In this document: in pieces, positions 7,308 to 18,200 of the stretch
Layout of the letters: each line of letters opens with the position of its first letter
Position numbering within the stretch: position 1 is the stretch's first letter
Assembly (NCBI GenBank): GCA_024223125.1
Contig: JAAEOP010000418.1
Span: forward strand, 1 to 28,410
DNA: 28,410 bases
Origin: Chloroflexota bacterium
GTDB taxonomy: Bacteria > Chloroflexota > Anaerolineae > Promineifilales > Promineifilaceae
Direction: 5' to 3'
The notes under the pieces: generated by a model
The model's input: the letters and a program-made list of their open reading frames with translations, nothing else
What the model was told of the DNA's origin: nothing
The model's database searches: none
Made by a program: the position numbers and the translations under genes

Positions 7308-7943
7308 ATGATTTTAGCTTATGCAATTATTTGTTTACTTGTCCTGGCCCTGCTGCTTCGGCGTGATATAAGTGCTATTGGAAAGATGTCTTATCGAGGC
7401 GGCTGGCAGGCTGTGGCTGCTGTGGCCGGTTTGTTTATAGTGCAGTGGTTTGCCGTTATTTACGCAGTAGAACGCACAGTTTTTCAAATGAGTTTGCTCA
7501 TTTTATCGCATATTGCCTTGATCTTGCTTTTCCTTTTGAACCGGCATGTGCCCGGGGCTAAATTATTTACCCTGGGAATAATTCTCAACACGGTGGTGAT
7601 GGTCGCCAACGGCGGCTGGATGCCCGTGACCCCCGAAACATATCGCTATGTTCATCCTGACCAAACCGCAGAAGTATCAGCCAAACCTATCAAGAGTAAA
7701 AATATCGTCTTACCCCGTACTGAAACCAAGCTGTGGGTCTTATCCGATATCATTCCGGTGGCCTTACCATGGCGCAGATATTCAATCAGCCTTGGTGATA
7801 TAGTAATGGTGCTTGGCGTGGCCCAATTTTTATTTCAAACCACGTCAAAAAAACAAGCCGGGGATGTTCCTGTTGAAAATTATGGGCCATCATCGGATTC
7901 GGATGAGTCCTCCGGACTGGGTCTAATTATAATGGGGATGTAG
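7308..7943 (+). CDS. DUF5317 family membrane protein
   Basis: The 211-aa product has several hydrophobic segments (about 1-17, 34-54, 60-76 and 83-101). It carries the family-like signature NRHVPGAKLFTLGIILNTVVMVANGGWMPVTPETY near residues 78-113, followed by a further apolar stretch around 158-170 (LGDIVMVLGVAQFLF). DUF5317 proteins are small actinobacterial and Chloroflexi membrane proteins of unknown function. The C-terminus is serine- and acid-rich and then apolar (SSDSDESSGLGLIIMGM). The gene is preceded by GGGAA and AAGG sequences. Its last 64 bases overlap, in convergent orientation, the end of the 444-aa DUF11 gene. Whether it belongs with the peptide genes is unknown; physical closeness is the only link. 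Confidence 0.85.
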   Translation: MILAYAIICLLVLALLLRRDISAIGKMSYRGGWQAVAAVAGLFIVQWFAVIYAVERTVFQMSLLILSHIALILLFLLNRHVPGAKLFTLGIILNTVVMVANGGWMPVTPETYRYVHPDQTAEVSAKPIKSKNIVLPRTETKLWVLSDIIPVALPWRRYSISLGDIVMVLGVAQFLFQTTSKKQAGDVPVENYGPSSDSDESSGLGLIIMGM

Positions 7944-9214
7944 ATAGGGAAGGCCATGGTTCGAGTACTTATACTAACCTGGTTGACACCAACATCAGGC
8001 TGCTCAACGTTCTTACCCCCCACCTCGGTTTGCAAAGCAAGGGTTGAGGCTTCTTTTAGTAGCCGCGCTTGTAAATAGAAGGTTTTTACCTGGGTGTCAG
8101 ACATTGCTCCAAGCTGGCAGACGGTTTGCCCGGCAGAAATAGTGCAGGCCGCCCCTTCTGCCCCTTCTATCACTATTTCACTGGCTGTGTATGTGCTGGT
8201 TACTACAACCTCTGTGTTGTCCGATGGGCCGGTATTAGTAACGGTAATGGTATATGTGACTGGTATTATCGAGCCTACGTCGGGGCTTATCGGTACCAGA
8301 TCTGCGGAGCCGGATATTTCCACTGTCATATCACTTTGTCTAACTACTCCGCTGCTTTTCATATCATTATTATTACCCAGAACAGCTTCTGCCTCAACTC
8401 CATCTATTTCTACAAGAGTGCTCAGGATATCTGCCGTGGTCAGATTGGATTTGGGTCTGACCGCAATGGTGATTACGCTGCCACTGGTCAACCAGCCCGG
8501 TCCGGTGACTCCCACCGGAGCCACATTGCCGATGTTACAGTCCACTTTTGCAGCATTGCCGGTGCAGTTGGCCCCCGACGAACCTGCAATAAATTCTTCA
8601 AATTTTTCAGTAGCAATATCTTTCAAAATCAAATTTACGCCGGTAGCCAGGGAACTGTCGTTATTGGTGATAGCTAGCCGGTAGGTAAGTACCCCGCCCG
8701 CTACAGCCGGATCAGGCTGCGGCGTCAGGTGGGCCACCTCCAGATCAACATCGGAGTTGATGGTGGTTTCTTTAATCCTTAAATTATTAGTGCTATTCCC
8801 ATCTGGTATTACACTATCAACCTCAGCTTCGGCTAACAACGAGCCTCGTGCGCCCGGGTCTACATTCACCTTAATAGTGTAGCCTTGTACCCCCTGATCA
8901 TTGAGCAGGGCCGCCACCGTACACGTGATCACTCCGTTGTTGTGAGAACAGTTGGTACTGGGACTGATAGAGACAAAACTGGTCTTGGTATCCAAGGTGG
9001 TGGTCATAACCACGTTTGCTGCCTGGTTTGGTCCATCGTTAAACACCGTAACATTATATGTTAATATTTCGCCGGCTGTAACTGGATCCGACGAGCCGGA
9101 TATGTTTATCTGCAAATCGGCCGCTGCAGCCAGCACCCCTCCAACAATAGTTAGAGTCATCAGCATTCCAACAGTAACGGCAGTAATAAGTAGAAGTATT
9201 GGTCTTGTTTTCAT
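7880..9214 (-). CDS. Secreted protein with three DUF11 repeats, 444 aa
   Basis: The N-terminus is a clear signal peptide (MKTRPILLLITAVTVGMLMTL.., cleavage near A30-A31, VLAAA). Three DUF11-type Ig-like domains follow, at about 32-150, 155-290 and 292-415. Each shows the pattern ADL..V.SGS.DPV.AG..LTY...V.N.GP and a paired-cysteine segment (for example C-T-I-S..C-Q-L-G). DUF11 domains form extracellular stalks. Residues 424-432 read IYIPIIIRP, a YLPII-like motif also found at the end of the giant neighbour, followed by an acidic tail (SPEDSSESDDGP). AGGGGAT lies before the ATG. It is 56 bases downstream of the giant DUF11 gene and is probably part of its transcript, although a hairpin lies between them. 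The C-terminal coding part overlaps the DUF5317 gene on the other strand. Confidence 0.92.
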   Translation of the reverse strand: MKTRPILLLITAVTVGMLMTLTIVGGVLAAAADLQINISGSSDPVTAGEILTYNVTVFNDGPNQAANVVMTTTLDTKTSFVSISPSTNCSHNNGVITCTVAALLNDQGVQGYTIKVNVDPGARGSLLAEAEVDSVIPDGNSTNNLRIKETTINSDVDLEVAHLTPQPDPAVAGGVLTYRLAITNNDSSLATGVNLILKDIATEKFEEFIAGSSGANCTGNAAKVDCNIGNVAPVGVTGPGWLTSGSVITIAVRPKSNLTTADILSTLVEIDGVEAEAVLGNNNDMKSSGVVRQSDMTVEISGSADLVPISPDVGSIIPVTYTITVTNTGPSDNTEVVVTSTYTASEIVIEGAEGAACTISAGQTVCQLGAMSDTQVKTFYLQARLLKEASTLALQTEVGGKNVEQPDVGVNQVSISTRTMAFPIYIPIIIRPSPEDSSESDDGP

Positions 9215-9237
9215 GGGTACTATCCCCTAATAATCTG

Positions 9238-9266
9238 GACATAAAGGGTTTTAAGCCCTTTATGTC
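9238..9266 (+). other. Perfect 11-bp stem-loop between the two DUF11 genes
   Basis: GACATAAAGGG (9238-9248) pairs with CCCTTTATGTC (9256-9266) with a 7-base loop, followed on the plus strand by TTTTTTATTT. That is terminator-like for plus-strand transcription, yet no plus-strand gene ends here. On the minus strand, where both DUF11 genes lie, the stem precedes the small gene start by 23 bases and has no U-run. It may tune expression between the two genes or end antisense transcripts. Confidence 0.6.
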
Positions 9267-9270
9267 TTTT

Positions 9271-12200
9271 TTATTTCGATTGGTTTAAGATAATTGGCAG
9301 ATAAATAGCTGGTCCGCCTGTTAAAACACCGGGCGTACTCTTAATTGAGCTTGAGCTGCCAGACGGGGCCATTGTGCCTCCTCTAAAAATAATCGGCAGG
9401 TAAATACCAGACTCACCAGCGCCTTCTAACCACGATGTTACTTTGCTGTTGTTGTTAGTAAGGAGCATATCTGTTTCACTGCCAGATATTTCGCCGGAAG
9501 CAATGCCCCTCACATAACCATCTGCCAAACTGGTGATTACGTTCACCACCACTCGATCTAAGGGTGATATTGTACCCAACTGGCAGGTGAATTCTTGCCC
9601 GCTAGCGAGACACGTTCCCTGCGAGGGAATGAACTGCTCTATACCCAGCCCTTCAGACAGGGTGCCCTTAAGGACCACTCCCCTCGCTTCCGACGGCCCT
9701 TTGTTGTCCACCAAGAACTGGTATGATGAGGGCCGGGCACTGTTGGCGGTGATCTCCAGATCGGTTCGGGCGGTCAGGCTGGTTAAAGCATAGCTATGGT
9801 TATCATTGGTCACCGTTTCAGCCGAGGCAGATTGCACCGTGCTGCTGTTGTACAAGGGGGTTCGGGACCCGGCATTGACCACGCCTCGCAGGGTAATTGA
9901 GGCACCGGTTTGTGGTTTTACTGTACCCAGTTGGCACGTTACCTGCTTTCCAACTACGGTACAACTGCCCTGAGTTGGTACAGCGCTGGTAACGGTACTG
10001 TACTCATCGGGCAAGGTGTCATAAACCTGTACGTTGCGTGCATCTGATTGACCGGTGTTACTAATGACAAGCTGGTAGGCCAATTCAGCCCCGGCAATTG
10101 CCTCTTCCGGGGCAACCATCTGGTGGGTTACCATCAGGTTTACGTCGGTTTCCACCTGGGTTTCAACGGATATGTTATTATTGCTAACTATGGGGTCAAC
10201 CAAATTACTATCGGCGCTGTCAACCACCGCTTCGGCGGTTAGCAAGCCGGTAGCGCCGCTATCAACCTGTACTGTCACATAGACAATTGCCTGATTATTG
10301 GGAGCGTTGGCTGTCAGTTTACCCAGGTTACAGAGTACTTTTGTTTGATCTACCGATGCGCCACACTCATCAGGCATGGTTAGCAGGGTAACATCTTCCG
10401 GCAAGGTCAGGTTCATTTCTACCTCCGGTGCGTCAGAGGGGCCATTGTTCCGGGCCATGATGACGTATGTCATCTCGCCGGCTCCGGCAATAACCGGGTC
10501 AGGCGAACCGGATATAGACAGGGTCAGATCGGACTGCGTAGTGGCGATAACCGATACGAGATTGCTGTTGTTCACCGGCACATTATCCGGCTGATCTGCG
10601 GCTACCGCCACTTGATTAACCAGTTCGGTCTGCCGCTCTACGGCTGAACTGACCCGGCCGACAATGGTCACATCCACACTGTCACCCCGCCGCAGGTCAT
10701 ACAGGTCGCAAGTCACCGTAAGGCCATTGTCCTGGCAAGAACCCCGGCCCGGAGTGGCGGACACCAACGAAGTTTGCGCCGGCAGGGTGTCGGTTAGAAC
10801 AATGTTGGTGGCTTTGAGCGGACCATAGTTAACCACCTGGATGGTGTAGGTCATTACGCCACCCACGGCTACGGTATTGGCCGCCGAGGTTTGCGTCACA
10901 CCCACATCGGCAGTGGTGGCTTCGGCCAGCACGGTTACATAAAAACTCTTGGTTACTGTTTTGCCGTCTATCTGAGCCTGTACCTTAAGGTGATACCGGC
11001 CCACCGGGGTGGTATCTGCTGTTTCCATAATCAGGTAAGCCGTTCCGGGTGGGGTTAAAGCAAATGTAGCTTGAGGCGTTTTGGTGGGCGAGGCGGCAAA
11101 ACCGGCCTGGCCGTCCGGCACCTGGCTGGAGGTGGCCTCCAGGCTGAAGGCTACCGGGCCGGTCAGGTTTTCGCCGGCGGTGGGGATGGCAAAGACGGCC
11201 TTTTCCCCAACCAGCATTGACATAAAGGTTAGATTTGGACTTAGCGTGAAATCCGGCTTTTGCACCGTCAGGGTAATGGGCACCAACTGCTGCTGCAAAC
11301 CGGCCTCAGACCTAAGGCTTAACGGGTACACTCCGTTACTTAAGCGAGAAGTATCGGTTAAGGACAGGGTAGCGCTGCTGCCCGCCGACAGCGTATTGGG
11401 GCTAATGCTGTATTCCAGTCCGGTGGGGGCGTTATCCAGGTCCAGTTCTACCGGGCGGGTGCCTCCAAACAAACTGACTGCATTCAGCGTAGCCGAGGTT
11501 GCGCCGCCGTTGGTGGTCAGGCTAACCTGATCCGGCAAGGCCGATACTTCTACCCTTGGCTCATTAACCGTTAGATGCACCGTTACTTCATCTTGCAAGC
11601 CTTCACCAAAGGCTTGTATCGGCACATCATATACCCCGCCAACCATAGTGGGTGAAACCGAAATTTCTACCGGAATTAACGTACCGGCTACGGTTGGCAC
11701 AACCATCATCTCGGCGGTCAGGAAATTGACATAGATGCCGTCAACAATATCGCCGGAGTACAGGCCAACCGCAGCGGGGTAGGGGTCTACCGTAGAGCTT
11801 AATTTGAGGTTCAGGGTAACGGTTTGGCCGGCGGTAACAGTCAGATCTGCCGTACCGGACATTATTCCAATGGAATTTTCCGGCACAAACATCGCTCCCA
11901 GCAAGTTACTTCCCGTGTCAACGGTCAGGTCAAAGGTGCCGCCATCCGGGATGGCGGTGATGGTTTCACCGCGAGAGATGCGTCCGGTTTCTTCGTCTAC
12001 CCCAATGACGGTCAGGTAATAGACCTGGTCGGCGGTCAGGTTATCCAGCGGCCATTCCTGGCCCGGCCCTACATAGGCCACTTCATCTACCAACCCGGGC
12101 AAGCGTCCAACTTCAATCTTGTAAATATCCACATCCGGGTTGGGATGTTTTGACCATGCTACATCCAGATTGCGGAAGCCGGGCGTGGCCATGATGTTAG

Positions 12201-15200
12201 ATGTCCAGGTGTTGCTCCAGCTATGGCTTACATAGATGGGATTGGGGGCATAAACGCGCGTGGGCGGGTTGCGGCCGTCCTCGGCGTTGAACCAAAGCCA
12301 GTACTCGCCGCTTGCTACGTCGCTCAGGTCCAGATCAACCTGCGACGGCGAGCCGTCCAAAGTGGTGACTACATCTTCTATAATGGTTTGACCGGTAAAC
12401 AACGTTTCTTCTGTTGTTTGGGGCTGACCGTTACTATCGGTATAGGTTTGAGTAACCACAATTGGCCCCTCAGTAATGTGAAGGTCGAGGGTGGTGGTGA
12501 TTTCAGCAGAGGTCAGTTGCCAATTAACCTGGGCCGTATCCGAGCCGGTACTCATCACCGATACGTCTGCCAACGCCGGCGGCGGGTTAGCGCCAAAGGC
12601 CTGGAAGACATACGTTGCTTCGTCTGCCGGCACGTTGTGCAGCACCACCTGCCATTGGCCGGCTTGAGCGCCGTTGACCATGTACAAGGTCTGGATGCTG
12701 CCGTCGTCTAAGGTGGATTCATCAAAGAACACGTTACCCGGCAGGTTGCCCGGGGCGATAGCCCGGCCGTCAGGGTCAATCAAGGTCATGGTGGGCGCGC
12801 TGCCCTTACGCGACATCACAAAGCCTACGTCGGTAGAAACATCTACCAACTGGTTGATGATGACATCCTCTGCGGCAAAGACAATTATATCCAACAGTTG
12901 GCGATTAGCCGCAGAGAGGGTGGATAGCCCCTCCTCCTCGGCTCGCATGGCTTCATGTAAAACTTTGGCCTGCATGACCGAGGGCGGGGTAATCAGTTGG
13001 TATTTATCCACATTGCCTATTGCAAGCTTACCGGTGGTATCAATATAAAAACCAGCCGTATAGCCCATCACAGTGACCCAGCCTTTTATGCCCCAGACCG
13101 TGCCGGCGCCGTTTTTAAACTCGCCAAACTCTGCACCGATGTTAAATGATAAATTCGAAGGTGGAACCGAGATGCAAATTTCATCAACGCCGAGATTAAT
13201 ACACCCTTCAAACACAGAACCCTTGGGGATATTCACTTTCCATTGCAGTCTGCCAATCATATGGAAACCGTCATCTGACCAGGCGGTTATATCACCCGAT
13301 CGACCGAATTTGTCCTCGACGTGGAGCGTGAAAAAGCCTGATCTTACTGTACCATCCGCTTTAGCCGCTTCGAAGAGAGAGAAGAGGGTGACCGTACCCC
13401 AAAAATCCATTTTCCAGGGGTCAAATTCCATGCCCATGCCGGCATCTATAGTGACCATCTTGCCAGTATCTTCCACGGTTACGTCGATTTGCAACTTTGG
13501 CATTTCGCCGGGCGCTTCAAAGGTTATGGTACCCTGGACTGCCACCAGGTAGAATCCGGTGCTGGAGATGGGGATACGGCAACCATCCAGACCTACACTA
13601 ACCTCGCGCAGCCGCAGGCTGTCTGCTTGGGCTGAAATATCTCCGGCTTGAGCAAGCTGCTGGGGCTGGGTGCTGACAGGCGCCAGGGGTAAGCCGGTTT
13701 CCGGTTGCTCTGAGGCCGGGGGGGGCGGGTTAACCGACTTGAATTCCACGGCGGGCGAACCATCAGGCCCGTAGTAAAGGGTGACCTCTACGTTTAACAT
13801 ACAGTTGGGGCCGCCAACGCCGGCGTTAAATTTGCCACCGGCAACGATGATGTAACCATCACCTTCTTCTCTCAGTTCGCCCCACAAGCTACCCAGGCTA
13901 ACGCCGCCGGCTTTAATTTCCGGCAGAACAAATTTGCCGCCGCCAATCTTGATCTCGTCTTTAGAGATGCGGATATTGTAAACCGTCACCTCGGCCCCGC
14001 CCCAGGCGTTGGGTACTTTGAGGCCGGCTACGGAGGCAGTAATAACGCCATCCCGGATCTTGCAGTCTTCGATGATCAGTTCCATACCGGCCACGCCAAC
14101 GGAAAAGCCCGTGACTTCACCCTTGGTATTACCGTGTTGATCGATTGTCACATTGCCCATAGCCATAGCGTCGAACTCTGCCACTTTAATGTTCATCGTG
14201 CCGGCAATAATAAATTTGTAGGTGCGGTCTATGGCAAATTCTATGGTCAGGCTGGCTTCGCTAATAGAAAAGCCGCCCACTTGCACGTCGGGGATGGGAA
14301 CCTGGACCGCGCCGCCGCCAAAGCTCAAGCCATTTTCATCGATTATGATCTCGGTTAGCGTGGCCGAGACGCCGCCCAGATTTTGCGGGAACAAAAGCGT
14401 GCCGTCATCCACCTGTAAGCCCGTTTTGTCAAAGGCGATGTTGGTTAAGGTTAGCGTGGCCGGCCCAAGCTTGAGCGTAATCAGATCCAGCGTGCCGGCA
14501 AAGTTGCCGTCGTTGTCAATTGCGGCGTTAATGGTGATGTCCTGATCGTTTTGCGGCAGGCGCAGTTGCAAAACGGCATCCACACTAAAGCTATATTCAT
14601 TACCGTTTGTGATTTCCATGGTGACCGACACCCCACTAAAGCGAACCTGGGAACCCATCACAATGTCGGGCAGGTTGACCGTTACCGCGCCGCCGCCAAC
14701 TTCCAGGCCATCGGCGGTAACACTGACCTCGCGCACGGTGACCGTACTCTCATTCAGGCTGGGCGGCAAGGTCAGGACACCCGTATCCACATACAGGCCG
14801 TCGTTATTGACCATCACGTCTGTTAACTCCAGCGACAGGGTAGCCATATAGAGCGTAATCTGGTCTATGGAGGCCATAAAGTCGCCGTTAGAGTCAATCA
14901 TAAAAGAAATGGCGCTCTCCTGCTCGTTGTCGGGCAGGTTGATGGCCAGCGTGCCGTCGCCAATAAGCATTAAATCCTGGCCGTTGTAGATAATGGTAAT
15001 TTCATTGTTGATAAGCTTGACCTTTTCGCCGGCCAGATTCATATCCGGCAGGGGAACCGTCATCGAAGCCCCACCAATTGAAACGCCATACTCGGTGATA
15101 ACAAGTTCAGAAACGCTGCCGCTAACCCCACCCCATTTGCCTGGTAAGGTGATGGTTACATTGTTGGCAGACACGCCCTCGGTCAGCAGTTCGGCATTTT

Positions 15201-18200
15201 GCACATCAAAGGTAATGTCGCTGACCACAAAACTGAAGTCGCCTACGGTACCGCCGTAGACCGGGCCTGGATCAACAAATATGCTGGCGGCAAGCGTTTT
15301 ATCAAAGCCGGGGGCTTTAATCCAGAAGGCGGTTGTTTGAACATCGGACCGGCCCGCCAGCAAGTCTATCTGGGTTATGGTTCTGTTGTTCAGGGGGAAG
15401 CCGGCCATTTCATCCAACTGATAGAGTACGTTGGCGGCGGGGGCCAGGGTGGCCGAAGCGGCGGCAAAGCTGCCGCTGAAATCGCCGGTAAAGAGCTGAA
15501 TTTGCTCCTGCAAATACTCTATTGTGCCCTCACCGGTCACGCTCTGGCCGTCAATCACCATGCTGTCGGTTTCGCCGGCCAGTCTAAGATAATCGCCCAG
15601 CCACACGTTGCCAAAGGCTTGCGTTGCACCGCCGGGTAGGTCCACAAAGGTGTCGGCGGTGATATTGACCGCGCCAAAGGTGCGGGTTGTACGCGAGGCC
15701 CCGGCAATTTCCAGCGTAGCCGAGGCGGTATTGTTGGTTACATTGCTATCCGGGGTGGTGGCGCCCGCAGTGGCCTGGTTAGTTACGGTGCCGCTGCCGG
15801 CGGTCATAATAATTTGCACCGTGGCTTCGGTTTGCACCGCCAGATTGCCCAAATTACAGGCGGCTATTCCTCCGGCCGTATCGCAAGAACCTTGCGAGGG
15901 CGTGGCCGATTGCAGGACCAGCCCGGCCGGCGGCGGGTCGCTAACTATTACACCTTGAGCCAGCGACGGCCCCAGGTTTTTCACCGTCAGGAGATAGCTG
16001 ACGGTTTCGCCCGCGGCTACGGTGGTGTGAGAACTGTCCATCGTCAACCGCAGGTCGGCCAGGGTGCTGACTGTACGATCCAGGCCGGCCTGGTTGTCGG
16101 CCGGATTGGAGTCGGTTATATTGCTGCTGACTTCAGCCGCGTTGTTCAACGTGGTCCCGGCGGGCGTATCGGCCGGCACGGTAACGGCAATATCTACTTG
16201 CCGCTGCATACCGCTCCCCAGTGCAGGAAGCTGGCAGACCACTACGCCCGGCGAGGCCACAGGCTCGTCGCAGGTGGGGTCTGACAAGGAGCGGTCAAAC
16301 GTAACGCCAGCGGGCAGGGTGTCGGTTAGGGTGAAGCCGGCTTCTACAGCCCCGGCATTGTACACGTTCATCCAGTAGACCAATGTTTCGCCCGCGTTAA
16401 CCGGAACATCTGTTGCCTGAGATAGTTGCAGGTCGGCTTGCTGGTCGTTGGTATCGGTAGAAACAACGGTGCTGGTGCTGTCCGTATTGTTAAAGGGTTG
16501 CAGATCATTAGACGCTGAGGCCGCCAGGACATAGGCATCCAGCGAAGTGGCGTGAGGCGTGCCGTAGTTAACAAACACATCCACTACAAAGCCGGCCGAT
16601 TCTCCGGTGGCCAGGTTGCCCGCAGCGCAGGTTACGGTATCTCCTTGCAGGGTGCAGCCGGCAGAGGCCGCGTCAAAGGTAACATCGGCGGGCAGGGTGA
16701 GGTCTATGGTAGCATTGCGGGCCAGAGACGGCCCGGCATTAGCGACACCCAGATTGTAGCTAAACTCGCTCAGGCCGCTTATGGGTTGGAATACCAGCGC
16801 CGGAGCGCTTATACTACCGCTCAAATCGGCTGCGTCTTGAATGGTGGTGTTAACAGAGGGGGTGTTGTTGACCGGGGTGGGGTCGGAAAGCAGCGATGTG
16901 GCGTTAGCCGACGCGCCCATAGTGCCCAACGTTTCGGGCCGGATATTAAATGTTAACGTGCCGGAATCGCTGGCGGAGGGGGCCATATCGCCCAAATTAC
17001 ATCTTACCTCTACAAAATCGTCGTAATCACTAACCGCCACGCAGCTCAGGCCGCTGGCAGAAGCCAGATTAGCCCCGCCGGTGGGCAAGGTGAGGGTAAC
17101 CACAGCGGCGGTAGCAACAGCCGGGCCGTTGTTTGTAACACCCAGGTTGTAGGTAATGTTCTCGCCGGCGGTGGCCGTACCCGGCCCGCTCAAGGTAACT
17201 TCCAAATCGGCCTCGGAAACAATGGCGCGGGTCAGGCCGGCAAAGTTGTTGCTGCCGTTTGAGTCCAGCCGGCGCGCCCCGGCCCAGGCCTGGCTGGTCA
17301 TAGTCCCCTCGGCCAGGGTAGAAACGCTGGTTTGAATGGTTTTATTTTGGCTGGAACCACCGCTCATGTTACCCAGGTTACAGGTTACAATCCCGTCGGC
17401 GTGGGTACAGCCGGATGCGGAGACAAAAGAGATGCCCGCCGGAAGCTCGTAACGGGCCATAACGTCGGGCGCGGTGCTGCCGCTGTTGTTGGTTACGTTC
17501 AGGTTGATGGACAACGACTGCCCGGCCGTCGGCGGATCGGGGGTAATGCTCTGGCTGATAGAAATATCGCGGAGGTCAAAATGCCGGTACTGGCCCACAT
17601 TGTTGGCTGTAACCAAGGTGTTATCCACGCTGCTAAACGCGCCGCCCACAAAGGTATCATCGCTGTTATCGGAAACTACGGCCTTCGACTCGCTGGCGAT
17701 CCCCTGACCCATCCCGAACCAGGTGGCGCCGTTCCACAAGGCGGCGTGTTTAACTGACACACCACCGGCGGTAGAGAATTTTCCGGCGGCCAATAGTTGT
17801 CCGTTCATTACCGATAGATCATTAACGCTGTCCAGACCACCACCCAGGCCACCGCCCAGGGTGGTCCATGTTTGCCGGGCCAGATCCCAGCCGGCAATGT
17901 TGTTGACTCCGCTCGACACATTGCCGGCGTTGGCAAAACGACCGCCCACGTATAAGCGGTTGTTGAGCATAGCCATAGCGTGCACTACAGTGCTGCCGCC
18001 CATATAACCCATTCCGGTGCCCAGCGAGGTCCAGGCATCGTCGGTTTTATTCCATTTGGCAATGTGTATCGCCGGGACCATAAACAGCCCACCCACGTAC
18101 ACATCGTTGCCGTTAACCGCAATGGCCCGCACGTGAGGCGGGTTGGAGCCGCCCAAGCCCTGGGTAACGCCGGCCACGCCCAACGGATGCCAGGTCGCGC

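Noticed and set aside
12223..12711. 162-codon plus-strand frame and the many similar plus-strand frames at 9533-20596
   Set aside because: They lie antisense inside the giant DUF11 gene, have no homology-like content and follow its codon bias in a shadow frame.
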